Shown here: positions 22,006-30,536 of the stretch, piece after piece
How the letters are laid out: every line of letters begins with the position of its first letter
How positions within the stretch are numbered: position 1 is the first letter of the stretch
Assembly (NCBI RefSeq): GCF_003584015.1
Contig: NZ_QXFM01000059.1
Span: forward strand, 1-35,510
Direction of reading: 5' to 3'
From: Aurantiacibacter xanthus
GTDB lineage: Bacteria > Pseudomonadota > Alphaproteobacteria > Sphingomonadales > Sphingomonadaceae
Length of the DNA stretch: 35,510 nucleotides
Notes under the pieces: generated by a model
The model's database searches: none
What the model saw: only the letters and a program-made list of their open reading frames with translations
Told to the model about the DNA's origin: nothing
Made by a program: the position numbers and the translations under genes

Positions 22006-23465
22006 TCGCCTCCTGGGGCATTGAAACCGGTTTCGGTGCGGTCGCTTTCGCCCTTCTCGTCAAGCGAGGTGAGGGTGAAGGCGAAGTCGCCCGGCAGCGT
22101 ATCGGCAGGTGCCGAGACATAGGCCCGCACGGTCAGCGTCTGGTCGGCAGGCACGGTGACGGTCTGCGACGGAGCCGCGTTTTCCGCAGCGATGGTGTCG
22201 CTCCACATGACCGCACCGGGCAGATCTTCGATGGCAATGAGCATCTCGCGCGGGCGGCTCTCCATGTTGCGCAGACGCAGCGTATAGGCGTTGCGGATCG
22301 AACCGTCGCTCAGCAACATGTAGGGCGGATTGCGGTCGGGCGAGACCGAAAGGTCGGTGTGGCTGCGCGTGCCGAGCGCGAACAGCAGCGCCAGGCCGAT
22401 CGAGGCCCAGATGCCGAAATAGACCAGCGTGCGCGGGCGCATGATCGCCTTCATCGGCGAGCGTGCCGGCGCACCGCCCTTTTCGGCATCGCAGTCTTCC
22501 AGCGTGGCGTAGTCGATCAGACCGCGCGGGCGGCCCACTTCCTTCATCACCTTGTCGCAGGCGTCGATGCAGAGGCCGCAGGTGATGCACGAGATGTCCG
22601 GTCCCTTGCGGATATCCCACCCGGTCGGGCAGACGGCCACACATTGGTTGCAATCGATGCAATCGCCGTAAAGATCGGGGTTCTTCTCGGCCTTCTTGAG
22701 GCTGCCGCGCTTTTCGCCGCGCCAGTCCTTGTAGGTGACCAGCAGGCTCTTCTCGTCCATCAGCGCGGTCTGGATGCGCGGCCAGGGGCACATGTAGATG
22801 CACACCTGTTCGCGCATGAACCCGCCGAGCACGAAGGTGGTCAGCGTCAGCACGGCCACCGTGATATAGGCGACCGGGTCGGCCTCGCCGGCCCAGAACT
22901 CGCGCACCAGTGTGGGCGCATCGGCGAAGTACATGATCCAGGCGCCGCCGGTCCAGAACGCGATCACCAGATAGATCGTCCACTTGAGCAGGCGGCGGGC
23001 GATCTTGTTCGGTCCCCAGGGCGCCTTGTCGAGCCGCATGCGGGCGTTGCGATCACCGTCGATGAAGCGGTCGATATGCTGGAACAGGTCGGTCCAGACC
23101 GTCTGCGGGCAGGAATAGCCGCACCAGGCCCGGCCCACCGCACTGGTGACGAGGAACAGCCCGATCCCCGCCATGATGAGGAGCCCGGCCACGAAGTAGA
23201 ACTCGTGCGGCCAGATCTCGATGCCGAACATGTAGAAGCGGCGGTGGGCAAGGTCGATCAGCACCGCCTGATCGGGCGCATAGGGGCCGCGGTCCCAGCG
23301 CACCCAGGGGGTGATGTAGTAGATCCCCAGCGTGATGACCATGATGGCCCACTTGAACCGGCGGAACGGACCGTCGACCCGTTTGTTGTGGACCGTCTTG
23401 CTCTGCTCGTAAAGTTGCTTTGCCGGCTGGGGCGGGCGGCCTTGGACGGGGGCGGGGCTATTCAT
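22002..23465 (-). CDS. ccoG: Cbb3 oxidase accessory protein CcoG (FixG), Cu(II) reductase-type
   Basis: A 487-residue membrane iron-sulfur protein of the RdxA/FixG family, thought to reduce copper for oxidase assembly. Features: several membrane helices, a first motif CGYSCPQTVWTDLF (about 114-127), a second cysteine pair region in EQVCIYMCPWPRIQ, and two 4Fe-4S clusters in CIDCNQCVAVCPTGWD and CITCGLCIDACD. A C-terminal immunoglobulin-like domain (FixG_C) spans about 365-475. The ATG at 23465 lies 21 bases after the ccoP stop, with AAGG upstream. It begins the assembly half of the cluster after the structural genes. Confidence 0.95.
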   Translation of the reverse strand: MNSPAPVQGRPPQPAKQLYEQSKTVHNKRVDGPFRRFKWAIMVITLGIYYITPWVRWDRGPYAPDQAVLIDLAHRRFYMFGIEIWPHEFYFVAGLLIMAGIGLFLVTSAVGRAWCGYSCPQTVWTDLFQHIDRFIDGDRNARMRLDKAPWGPNKIARRLLKWTIYLVIAFWTGGAWIMYFADAPTLVREFWAGEADPVAYITVAVLTLTTFVLGGFMREQVCIYMCPWPRIQTALMDEKSLLVTYKDWRGEKRGSLKKAEKNPDLYGDCIDCNQCVAVCPTGWDIRKGPDISCITCGLCIDACDKVMKEVGRPRGLIDYATLEDCDAEKGGAPARSPMKAIMRPRTLVYFGIWASIGLALLFALGTRSHTDLSVSPDRNPPYMLLSDGSIRNAYTLRLRNMESRPREMLIAIEDLPGAVMWSDTIAAENAAPSQTVTVPADQTLTVRAYVSAPADTLPGDFAFTLTSLDEKGESDRTETGFNAPGGE

Positions 23466-23486
23466 CGACCTTGCCTTTTTCCAGCT

Positions 23487-24422
23487 CTATTCAGCTGGTG
23501 TTGGAGTATCCGGATCAGGTGCTGCGGGCTCTGCTGCCGCGGGCGCGACGGGGGTGGGGGTATCCTCACCACCGCCGAGCGAGTGGACATAGGCCGCCAG
23601 CATCTTGATCGTCACCGCATCGAGCCGCTCGCCCCATGCAGGCATGGCGCCGAGCTTGGGGTTGGTGACCTGCGCGATGATGTCCTCGCGGGTGCCGCCG
23701 CGCAGCCAGATCGCGTCGTTGAGCCGCGGTGCGCCGAGCGCGCGGCTGCCTTCCCCGGTCGGGCCGTGGCACAGCGCGCAGTTCTCGGAGAAGATCTGCG
23801 CCCCCGATGCGTTGGCCTCGCCCTTGCCGCTCAGCGACAGGACATAGCTCGCCAGATCGTCGAGCTGCTTGCCGCTGAAGGCCCCGGCGAAGCTGGGCAT
23901 GGCGCCCGTGCGGCTGCCGGGGTGGTCGGCCTGACGCACGCCGTTGGTGATCGTGTACTCGATCGACTGAAGGTCGCCGCCCCACAGCCAGTCGTCATCG
24001 TTGAGGTTGGCATAGCCCAGCGTCTGGCTGCCTGCTGCGCCCGAACCGTGGCACTGCACGCAGTTGACCTTGAAGGCCGCCGCGCCGCCGGCGACGGCCT
24101 GCGCCATCAGCCCGGGATCGGCGGGCAGGCGCTCGATCGGCATCACCGCCAGCGCTTCGCGCACCGACAGGCGCGCCCGGTCGGCTGCGCTCATTTCCTC
24201 GGCCAGCTGGCCGCGGCTGGACCAGCCCAGCATGCCTTCACTGGCCTGCTTGAGGCCGGGGATCGCCGGATAGGCGATGACGAAGCCGATCGCCCACACG
24301 ATGGTGGCGTAGAAGGTGTAGACCCACCAGCGCGGCATCGGGGTATCGAGTTCCTCGATGCCATCCCATTCGTGGCCGACGGTTTCGGTGCCCGTGGGCT
24401 CGTCGATACGCTTTTCAGCCAT
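23487..24422 (-). CDS. ccoP: Cbb3-type cytochrome c oxidase subunit III, dihaem CcoP
   Basis: A 311-residue membrane-anchored dihaem cytochrome c that accepts electrons and passes them to CcoO/CcoN. After a short cytoplasmic segment (DELDTPMPRWW-like, family-typical) comes a membrane span (WVYTFYATIVWAIGFVIAY). Two haem c sites follow: CVQCH (about 133) and CALCH (about 219), with Met ligands in later segments (GAMPSF, GAMPAW). The C-terminus is a Pro/Ala-rich tail (TPTPVAPAAAEPAAPDPD). The start at 24422 has GGAAGAT upstream and overlaps the ccoQ stop; the frame is open eleven codons further up, but those overlap ccoQ. Confidence 0.95.
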   Translation of the reverse strand: MAEKRIDEPTGTETVGHEWDGIEELDTPMPRWWVYTFYATIVWAIGFVIAYPAIPGLKQASEGMLGWSSRGQLAEEMSAADRARLSVREALAVMPIERLPADPGLMAQAVAGGAAAFKVNCVQCHGSGAAGSQTLGYANLNDDDWLWGGDLQSIEYTITNGVRQADHPGSRTGAMPSFAGAFSGKQLDDLASYVLSLSGKGEANASGAQIFSENCALCHGPTGEGSRALGAPRLNDAIWLRGGTREDIIAQVTNPKLGAMPAWGERLDAVTIKMLAAYVHSLGGGEDTPTPVAPAAAEPAAPDPDTPTPAE

Positions 24423-24576
24423 CGTGATCTTCCTTGAAAATGGAGTTGCGAGCATCCTCGACGTGCTGCTTCGCGCCGGGCCGGAACGGCCACAGGCAGA
24501 AGGTCAGGAACACGAGGAACATGAAGACGAGGAAATAGCTGTCGGCAAAGTGACGCAGCTGTTCGTAGAAGGTCAT
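24415..24576 (-). CDS. ccoQ: Cbb3-type oxidase subunit CcoQ (FixQ)
   Basis: A 53-residue single-span protein that stabilises the oxidase complex. The sequence starts [15 protein letters not shown], with the helix [16 protein letters not shown], then the typical post-membrane [17 protein letters not shown]. The ATG at 24576 overlaps the ccoO stop by four bases, and its stop overlaps ccoP. The order ccoN-O-Q-P is standard. Confidence 0.93.
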   Translation of the reverse strand: MTFYEQLRHFADSYFLVFMFLVFLTFCLWPFRPGAKQHVEDARNSIFKEDHDG

Positions 24577-25319
24577 CGTCCCTTCTCCTTGGCCAGCTCT
24601 TCCTGCGCCGCCGCGCTGTTCACATCGACCAGCGTGCCGAGCATCTGGAGATAGGCGACCAGCGCGTCCATCTCGGTCAGCCGGTTCGGGTTGCCGTCAA
24701 AGTCACGGATCTGCGCCTTGGGATAACGCTCGGCCAGATCACCCGGATCGAGGTTCGGGTTCGCTTGCGCGAGAATATCCTGCGTCGCCTTGTCGATATC
24801 GTCTTGCGAATAAGGCACACCAACGCGGGTGAGCGCCTTCAGCGTGGCCGCCGGATCGCCGATCGCGAGGTCGGTGGTGGCGAGGAAGCCATATTGCGGC
24901 ATCACGCTAACGGGCACCACCGCCTGCGGGTTGGTAAGGTGCTGTACGTGCCATTCGTCGGAGTAGCGACCGCCCACGCGGGCCAGATCCGGCCCGGTGC
25001 GCTTCGATCCCCACTGGAACGGATGGTCGTACATCGATTCCGCCGCGAGGCTGTAGTGGCCGTAGCGCTCCACCTCGTCGCGGAAGGGGCGGATCATCTG
25101 GCTGTGACAGAGATAGCACCCTTCACGGACATAGATGTCGCGTCCGGCCTGTTCGAGCGGGGTATAGGGCCGCATTCCCTCCACCTTCTCGATCGTGTTG
25201 TCGATCCAGAACAGCGGGGCGATTTCGACCAAGCCGCCGATAGCGACGGTGACGAGCACACCCACGCCCAGCAGGGTGACGTTGCGCTCGAGTTTCTTGT
25301 GACGCTCTGCGAGAGACAT
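24573..25319 (-). CDS. ccoO: Cbb3-type cytochrome c oxidase subunit II, monohaem CcoO
   Basis: A 248-residue membrane-anchored monohaem cytochrome c. An N-terminal span ([20 protein letters not shown], about 14-33) precedes the haem site CYLCH in [15 protein letters not shown] (about 66-80). The blocks [29 protein letters not shown] and MPQYGFL (distal Met ligand region) are strongly typical. The gene lies 11 bases after ccoN and overlaps ccoQ (ATGA). Confidence 0.96.
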   Translation of the reverse strand: MSLAERHKKLERNVTLLGVGVLVTVAIGGLVEIAPLFWIDNTIEKVEGMRPYTPLEQAGRDIYVREGCYLCHSQMIRPFRDEVERYGHYSLAAESMYDHPFQWGSKRTGPDLARVGGRYSDEWHVQHLTNPQAVVPVSVMPQYGFLATTDLAIGDPAATLKALTRVGVPYSQDDIDKATQDILAQANPNLDPGDLAERYPKAQIRDFDGNPNRLTEMDALVAYLQMLGTLVDVNSAAAQEELAKEKGR

Positions 25320-25330
25320 TGGGCTCGCTC

Positions 25331-27001
25331 CTATTCAGCCGGAACGGCAGTGGTGGTGGTGATCGGACGGTCGGCCTCGGGATCGTAGGCCGCATCGGTC
25401 ATCGGCTTCTCGTCGCGCAGCTTGCCCGCGATGGTCATCCAGACGTTGTAGGTCATCACGATCGCACCCGAGATGTAGAGCAGGCCGCCGAAGGCACGGG
25501 CCACAAACATCGGGAACATGGCGTCCACGGTGTCGGCGAACGACCAGACGAGGTAGCCGTCGGGGCTGTATTCGCGCCACATCAGGCCCTGCATCACGCC
25601 GGCCACCCACATCGAGGCCGCGTAGAACACGATGCCGATGGTGGCGAGCCAGAAGTGCGTGTTGATCAGGCGCAGCGAGTACATCCGCTCACGCTTCCAC
25701 AGACGCGGGACGAGGTAGTAAACGCAGGCGAAGGTGATCAGGCCGTTCCAGCCGAGCGCACCCGAGTGCACGTGGCCAATGGTCCAGTCGGTATAGTGGC
25801 TCAGCGAGTTGACCGCCTTGATCGACAGCATCGGGCCTTCGAAGGTGCTCATGCCGTAGAAGGCCAGCGCCATCACCATCATGCGGATGATCGGATCGGT
25901 GCGGATCTTGTCCCAGGCGCCGTTGAGCGTCATCAGGCCGTTGATCATGCCGCCCCAGCTGGGCATCCACAGGATGATCGAGAACACCATGCCGAGCGTC
26001 TGCGCCCAGTCGGGCAGCGCGGTATAGTGCAGGTGGTGCGGACCCGCCCAGATGTAGAGGAAGATCAGCGACCAGAAGTGGATGATCGACAGCCGGTAGC
26101 TGTAGACCGGGCGTTCGGCCTGCTTCGGCACGAAGTAGTACATCATCGCGAGGAAGCCCGCGGTGAGGAAGAAGCCCACGGCGTTGTGGCCATACCACCA
26201 CTGGGTCAGCGCATCCTGCACGCCGGCAAAGGCGCTGTAGCTCTTGGCGCCCAGCAGGCTCACCGGCATGGCCAGGTTGTTGACGATGTGCAGCATCGCG
26301 ATGGTGATGATGAAGGCGAGGTAGAACCAGTTGGCCACATAAATATGCGGCTCGCTGCGCTTCAGGATCGTGCCGATGAACACGGCTGCATAGGCGACCC
26401 ACACGATGGTCAGCCACAGATCGACGTACCATTCGGGCTCGGCATATTCGCGGCTCTGGGTAACGCCCAGCAGATAGCCGGTGGCGGCGAGCACGATGAA
26501 CAGCTGATAGCCCCAGAACACGAAGCGGGCGACGCCGGGCAGCGCCAGGCGCGCACGGCAGGTGCGCTGCACGACGTAGAAGCTGGTCGCGATCAGGGCA
26601 TTGCCGCCGAACGCGAAGATCACCGCGCTGGTGTGCAGCGGGCGCAGCCGTCCGAAGTTGAGGTATGGTTCGAAGTTCAGCACCGGGAAGGCGAGCTGAA
26701 GGGCGATGAACAGGCCTGCGGCCAGCCCCGCGATACCCCAGAACATTGTCGCGATGACGCCCCAGCGAACCGGGTCGTCGTCATAGCGCGAGGCCAGCTC
26801 GGGCATGTTGAGCGCCTTGCGCGCAGCCCCGACCGGGTCGAAGCGCGTCGCTCCGCTAATGGCAATGGCCAGGCCTACGATGCCGACAATCACCGCGTGC
26901 GCGGCAAAACCCGCGTCCTTGGCGAATGCGGCGACGACGAGGGCGAGGACGATCAGGCCGAAACCGGCTAGTGACCGGCCCAGTGCTGCTTCCGCGTGCA
27001 T
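25331..27001 (-). CDS. ccoN: Cbb3-type cytochrome c oxidase subunit I, CcoN
   Basis: Catalytic, proton-pumping subunit of the high-affinity terminal oxidase. 556 residues with about twelve to fourteen membrane helices. Ligands can be placed: His in [17 protein letters not shown] for the low-spin haem b; CuB histidines in [11 protein letters not shown] and [12 protein letters not shown]; and the paired histidines in [15 protein letters not shown] for the low-spin and high-spin haems. Relatives are often about 480-560 residues; the extra N-terminal hydrophobic segment (about 1-50) is within this range. CGGAGAAG precedes the ATG at 27001. An Fnr-like box lies 56 bases upstream. It is the first gene of the operon. 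Confidence 0.96.
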   Translation of the reverse strand: MHAEAALGRSLAGFGLIVLALVVAAFAKDAGFAAHAVIVGIVGLAIAISGATRFDPVGAARKALNMPELASRYDDDPVRWGVIATMFWGIAGLAAGLFIALQLAFPVLNFEPYLNFGRLRPLHTSAVIFAFGGNALIATSFYVVQRTCRARLALPGVARFVFWGYQLFIVLAATGYLLGVTQSREYAEPEWYVDLWLTIVWVAYAAVFIGTILKRSEPHIYVANWFYLAFIITIAMLHIVNNLAMPVSLLGAKSYSAFAGVQDALTQWWYGHNAVGFFLTAGFLAMMYYFVPKQAERPVYSYRLSIIHFWSLIFLYIWAGPHHLHYTALPDWAQTLGMVFSIILWMPSWGGMINGLMTLNGAWDKIRTDPIIRMMVMALAFYGMSTFEGPMLSIKAVNSLSHYTDWTIGHVHSGALGWNGLITFACVYYLVPRLWKRERMYSLRLINTHFWLATIGIVFYAASMWVAGVMQGLMWREYSPDGYLVWSFADTVDAMFPMFVARAFGGLLYISGAIVMTYNVWMTIAGKLRDEKPMTDAAYDPEADRPITTTTAVPAE

Positions 27002-27057
27002 AGTCTTCTCCGTGTTGGAACTTGTTAGCGCCGTAGGATCGGCTCTAGGCCGTTACT

Positions 27058-27071
27058 TTGATCGAACGCAA
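27058..27071 (-). promoter_or_regulatory. Fnr/FixK-like box of the cco operon
   Basis: TTGAT-CGAA-CGCAA as read on the plus strand. Its centre is 63 bases from the ccoN ATG, so a class II promoter would start at about 27023 and leave a 22-base leader. The -10 region is weak. It lies between the stop of the FixK-like gene (27086) and ccoN. Confidence 0.55.
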
Positions 27072-27085
27072 GGAACGAAAATTGA

Positions 27086-27808
27086 TCAGGCGGCGGGAGC
27101 GAAGGCCCCGGCCTGAGCGGCAAGACGAACGGGGTCGCTCAGCCGCACCTGGGTGCGCGATGGGGTGGCGATAAGGCCGAGGTCGCGCAGTTTGGAAAAC
27201 TGCCGACTCACCGTCTCGACGGTCAGGCCGAGGCAATCGGCAATTTCCTTGCGCGTCATTTCCAGCGTGAGCGTGCGCCCGTCGGCCTGCGCCACCTGTT
27301 CGATTTCGCGCATCGAAAGCAGGAAACTGGCGACCCGCTCGGTCGCGCTGCGGCGGCCCATGGCCACGAGATTGGCGCGGGTACGCTGGAGCGCGGCCAG
27401 CGAGCAACGGGCCAAGACCTCGTTCAGCATCGGCGCCCGCCGCTCCAGCGCGCGCAGCGCCTCGGCCTCGAACACCAGCAGGCTGGCCGCGCGAATCGCC
27501 ACCAGCCGATAGGTGTAGAGCCCTTCGCGCGGCAGGGTGAGGCAATCGCCGCAGAACTGAAAGGCGACGATCTGGCCTTCGCCGGCGGGGTCGAACGCGA
27601 CAAGCTTGGTCGGACCGTGGGCGACGAAGACGAGATGATCGCGCGTGACATCGAGCGTGGTCATCTGGCGGCGCGGCACGGTGTGCATGCTGGCCAGCGC
27701 GCGCAGCTGCTGCACCAGCGTCGCAGGGGCGCCGGCGGGCAGGTGTTGCCCGGCGAAGCAATCGAAAGCATCGTTCAAAGTCACCGCGGTACGCTCGAAC
27801 CTTTTCAT
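27086..27808 (-). CDS. Crp/Fnr-family regulator, FixK-like
   Basis: A 240-residue regulator with an N-terminal cyclic-nucleotide-binding-like domain and a C-terminal helix-turn-helix: MTRKEIADCLGLTVETVSRQ. The recognition helix ETVSR is the one that reads TTGAT in Fnr/FixK proteins. The N-terminal cysteine cluster of O2-sensing Fnr is absent (isolated Cys17 and a later FCGDC), so it should not hold the Fnr 4Fe-4S cluster and resembles FixK. The ATG at 27808 is chosen because the product then starts like its relatives; the open frame reaches 28033 but crosses the ompW promoter. It lies just upstream of ccoN on the same strand. A TTGAT-N4-CGCAA box is found 44 bases before its start, so it may be autoregulated or controlled by the second Fnr protein. 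Confidence 0.85.
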   Translation of the reverse strand: MKRFERTAVTLNDAFDCFAGQHLPAGAPATLVQQLRALASMHTVPRRQMTTLDVTRDHLVFVAHGPTKLVAFDPAGEGQIVAFQFCGDCLTLPREGLYTYRLVAIRAASLLVFEAEALRALERRAPMLNEVLARCSLAALQRTRANLVAMGRRSATERVASFLLSMREIEQVAQADGRTLTLEMTRKEIADCLGLTVETVSRQFSKLRDLGLIATPSRTQVRLSDPVRLAAQAGAFAPAA

Positions 27809-27851
27809 GAGTATTCGAGCCTTGAATTGTGCGGATTTTGCTTTCGCCGCG

Positions 27852-27865
27852 TTGATCCAGCGCAA
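27852..27865. promoter_or_regulatory. Fnr/FixK-like box between the FixK-like gene and ompW
   Basis: TTGAT-CCAG-CGCAA. Its centre is 50 bases from the FixK-like start (minus) and 123 from the ompW start (plus), so it can serve either promoter. No strong -10 is visible on either side (CAATTC at 27824-27829 on the minus strand is the best). Confidence 0.55.
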
Positions 27866-27981
27866 ATTTGACCGGGGGCAAGGATGGCCGTTCGATTGCC
27901 CGGCATCTGGCCTCTCGTACCGCGGTTCGTTCCCGATCACACAGGGTGATCGCCGCGGCGCAGCAACGGAAAGAAAGACCG

Positions 27982-28680
27982 ATGAAAAAAACTGCCTATC
28001 TCGGCGCGGCTGCGATCGCCGCATTCGCCGCAAGCCTTGCCGCCCCGGCTGCCGCTCAGGACGCCGGCACGATCGAGGTCAAGGTTCTCGGCACGGCGGT
28101 TCTGCCCAATGGCAAGATCGATTCGATCGAGGGCGGCACGCTCGCCACCACCGTGGAGGGCCTCGGCGTCCAGACCGAAGCGAGCGACAACTTCGTGCCT
28201 ACCGTTGCGGTTGAGTACTTCTTCTCGCCCAACGTCTCGGTGGAGACGATCTGCTGCGTGACCGCGCACCATGTCGATGCGACGGCGCCTGCCGCGCTTG
28301 CCGGCGGTAATCTCGTCGACAAGATCCACATCATTCCGGCCACCTTCACGCTGAAGTATCACATCGGCGCGCCGGGCAGCATTCGCCCCTATGTCGGTGC
28401 CGGTCCGACCTACTTCCTGTTCATCAAGGACGAAGTGGGCGCCGGAGCAACCGCCGCTCTGGGCGCGACCGACGTCAAGATCGACGATACGTTCGGCCTT
28501 GCGCTGCAGGCGGGTGTCGACATTCCGCTGAACGATGCTTTCCTGCTGTCGTTCGATGCCAAGCGGTATTTCGTGAAGCCGAATGCGCACTTCTACAACG
28601 CAACCGGGACCGAAGTGCTGGAGACCCATCACAAGCTCGATCCGTGGGTGCTGAGCGCAGGCGTCGGTTTCCGCTTCTGA
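27982..28680 (+). CDS. ompW: OmpW-family outer-membrane protein
   Basis: An eight-stranded outer-membrane barrel of 232 residues. The signal peptide is MKKTAYLGAAAIAAFAASLA with cleavage after AAAQ-type residues near 26. The barrel segments show the OmpW pattern: FVPTVAVEYFFSPNVSVE, IHIIPATFTLKYHIGAPGSIRPYVGAGPTYFLF, a long DKIDDTFGLALQAGVDIP-like stretch, and a terminal Phe (GVGFRF) needed for membrane assembly. The ATG at 27982 has a purine-rich GGAAAGAAAG upstream. In other proteobacteria ompW is Fnr-activated, in line with the box at 27852. The substrate is not known; small hydrophobic molecules are the usual proposal. Confidence 0.93.
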   Translation: MKKTAYLGAAAIAAFAASLAAPAAAQDAGTIEVKVLGTAVLPNGKIDSIEGGTLATTVEGLGVQTEASDNFVPTVAVEYFFSPNVSVETICCVTAHHVDATAPAALAGGNLVDKIHIIPATFTLKYHIGAPGSIRPYVGAGPTYFLFIKDEVGAGATAALGATDVKIDDTFGLALQAGVDIPLNDAFLLSFDAKRYFVKPNAHFYNATGTEVLETHHKLDPWVLSAGVGFRF

Positions 28681-28692
28681 CCGGAAGCGGGT

Positions 28693-28728
28693 GCGGGTTG
28701 AGAAGCCGGGCCGGCTCTCTCAGCCCGC
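28693..28728. terminator. Bidirectional hairpin between ompW and fnr
   Basis: GCGGGTTGAGA plus AGCCGG on the left pair with CCGGCT and TCTCAGCCCGC on the right, with one bulged C and one G-T pair. The hairpin overlaps the fnr stop codon (28720-28722) and lies 13 bases after the ompW stop, so it can serve both convergent genes. There is no T-run. Confidence 0.6.
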
Positions 28729-29421
28729 AATCGCCTCAAGCGCGCCGTGATCGCGGATCGTCACCTCACGCCGGGTCGGCAGGTCGATGATCCCGTCGCG
28801 GCGCAACTGGGTCATCTGGCGGCTCACGGTCTCGATGGTGAGGCCGAGAATGTCGCCGATCTGCTGCCGGGTGAAGGGCAGTTCGAAATGCTCCGCCGAG
28901 TTCTTGCGATCGCTGTGTTCGCAGGCGGTATCGGCCAGACGTTCCGCCATTTCGAGCAGGAACGTGGCGACCTTTTCTTCCGCCGTCTTGCGCGAAAGCA
29001 GCAGCATCCACTTGCGGGTGCGGTCCAGCTCTCCAAGCGTGCGGGTCAGCAGCTTGTGTTCGAGCGCCGGGTGTTCGGCGGCGAAACGGTCGAAATCGGC
29101 GCGTCCGAACACGCAGACATTGGCCGTGGTCAGCGCGGTGATCGAATGGCTGGTGGTGGCGCCGAAGGGCCGCCCGATGAAGTCCGCCGGATAGACCACG
29201 CCGACGATCTGCTCGCGCCCGTCTTCGGTGCCGGTGGTGAGCTTGAGGATACCCTCGATGACATTGGCCACCAGCACCGACTGGTCGCCTTCCCAGACCA
29301 GCGATTCGCCCGGTTCGAGCTGGCGACGCCGACCGATCGCGTTCAGCGCCTCGATCTCCTTGGCATCGAGCGCCGCGCAAATGGCGCTGTTGCGCACCAG
29401 GCATGTATCACAGTAGCTCAT
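28720..29421 (-). CDS. Oxygen-sensing Fnr-type regulator (FnrL-like)
   Basis: A 233-residue Crp/Fnr-family regulator with the features of an oxygen sensor. The N-terminus MSYCDTCLVRNSAIC has Cys4, Cys7 and Cys15, and a fourth Cys lies in TANVCVF (about 102), as needed for a 4Fe-4S cluster. The HTH TRQQIGDILGLTIETVSRQ carries the ETVSR recognition helix for TTGAT half-sites. With the FixK-like protein 0.9 kb away, there are two candidates to read the TTGAT-N4-CGCAA boxes in this window. The stop codon is embedded in the shared hairpin. No Fnr-like box is seen in front of its own start. Confidence 0.9.
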   Translation of the reverse strand: MSYCDTCLVRNSAICAALDAKEIEALNAIGRRRQLEPGESLVWEGDQSVLVANVIEGILKLTTGTEDGREQIVGVVYPADFIGRPFGATTSHSITALTTANVCVFGRADFDRFAAEHPALEHKLLTRTLGELDRTRKWMLLLSRKTAEEKVATFLLEMAERLADTACEHSDRKNSAEHFELPFTRQQIGDILGLTIETVSRQMTQLRRDGIIDLPTRREVTIRDHGALEAIAG

Positions 29422-29460
29422 GACTGGCCGGTATCACTGTTTCAACCCTGCCTCAATCGC

Positions 29461-30420
29461 TCATAGACTTTGTTTGCTTGCCGCCCGAGAGTAAACTTGC
29501 AAAGCCGGATAGTCCGGATTTTCGAGCATGCAGGATTTGAGGAAGTCTTCGACCAGGTCGGCTGATAGGCTGGTCAGGCTGGGCTTGCGGTAGAATTCGA
29601 GATCCCAGTCGACGAGGGGCAGGATCAAGATAACGTTCTCGCGCATGGATGGCGGCAGGATGGCATCGGTCAGCGAGGCCACGGCCACACCGCGTTCGAG
29701 CATGGCAGCCATGACATCGTAGTATTCCGTGTGGCAGACCACCTTGGCCGGGCGCACGCCATGATCGGCCAGTGTGATCAGCTTCTCGCGTTGCTGCTTG
29801 CTGCCGGCAGGAGGAAGCACGAAGGGCAATGCGCTGACCCGCGCCGGATCGAGCGGCAGCGCCTCGCCTTCGACGAGCCGCCGATGAGCGTAAATGCCAC
29901 CTTGCACTCGCGCCAGCTTTTCGTGCAGCGGCTCAGGTGGCAGGTCAACGGGGCGGTTGATCATCGCGAAGTCGTAGTGGCCGGTGGACGTCGTGCCGAC
30001 CATGTCGTGCGAGGGCGGCTGGGTGTTGAATGACAGGTCGATCATCGGGTTTTGGGTCAGGAACCGGTCGAGCTGCGGCCGTACGTAGTTGTCGAAATTG
30101 CCCTGCCCGACCAGCAACCGGTAGCGCACCGGTGCGGCCTCAGGTGAGGCCCGGCGGCGATGGCCGGCGAGTTTGTGAGCCGCCCTCTCGAAGTCGCCCA
30201 GGTCATCGTAAAACGCCTGCCCGTCGGCGGTGAGAATTGGGCGCTGGCCGGGCTTGCGATCGAGCAGCCGGCGGCCGAGCTGTTCCTCAAGCGTCTTGAT
30301 CTGGCTGCTGACCGACGCCTGCGAAATGCCCAGCCCATCGGCAGTCGCGCGAAAGCTGCCAGTGGCAGCAAGCTGCGAGAAGACCTCCAGCTGTCGCAGG
30401 GTGAAAGGCATAACTGGCAT
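29461..30420 (-). CDS. LysR-family transcriptional regulator
   Basis: A 319-residue LysR-type regulator. The N-terminal winged HTH is LRQLEVFSQLAATGSFRATA followed by GISQASVSSQIKTLEEQLG. The substrate-binding domain spans about 95-300. The ATG at 30420 is part of a perfect inverted repeat (30417-30433); a second ATG at 30411 gives MPFTLRQLEVF, which is nearer to the usual LysR start and may be the real one. It is divergent from the TonB-dependent receptor with only about 116 bases between them. Control of the receptor and sulfatase in response to a sulfur- or sugar-derived ligand is likely, by family habit. The ligand cannot be told from sequence. Confidence 0.9.
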   Translation of the reverse strand: MPVMPFTLRQLEVFSQLAATGSFRATADGLGISQASVSSQIKTLEEQLGRRLLDRKPGQRPILTADGQAFYDDLGDFERAAHKLAGHRRRASPEAAPVRYRLLVGQGNFDNYVRPQLDRFLTQNPMIDLSFNTQPPSHDMVGTTSTGHYDFAMINRPVDLPPEPLHEKLARVQGGIYAHRRLVEGEALPLDPARVSALPFVLPPAGSKQQREKLITLADHGVRPAKVVCHTEYYDVMAAMLERGVAVASLTDAILPPSMRENVILILPLVDWDLEFYRKPSLTSLSADLVEDFLKSCMLENPDYPALQVYSRAASKQSL

Positions 30421-30433
30421 TATGGGATAATGC
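30417..30433. promoter_or_regulatory. LysR-box-like inverted repeat in the divergent promoter
   Basis: GCATTAT-GGG-ATAATGC, a perfect seven-base inverted repeat with a three-base spacer, containing the T-N11-A pattern of LysR sites. It overlaps the upstream ATG of the lysR gene and lies about 110 bases before the receptor start. It suggests autoregulation, and favours the ATG at 30411. Confidence 0.55.
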
Positions 30434-30536
30434 CTGAGACATAACCTGACAGCAATATCCTATGATCACTTCGCGATGCGTTGCCGGACTGCCTGCACGC
30501 GCTCTACCCCACAAGGAACACGATGGGAGAGAGTAC

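Noticed and set aside
22359-26971. Very long plus-strand frames (692 and 550 codons) across the cco genes.
   Set aside because: Shadows of ccoG, ccoP, ccoO and ccoN on the other strand; no known motifs and low-complexity His/Arg/Glu composition.
27086-28033. Longer form of the FixK-like protein starting at 28033.
   Set aside because: The extension runs through the ompW promoter region and is Arg-rich; the ATG at 27808 matches the family start.
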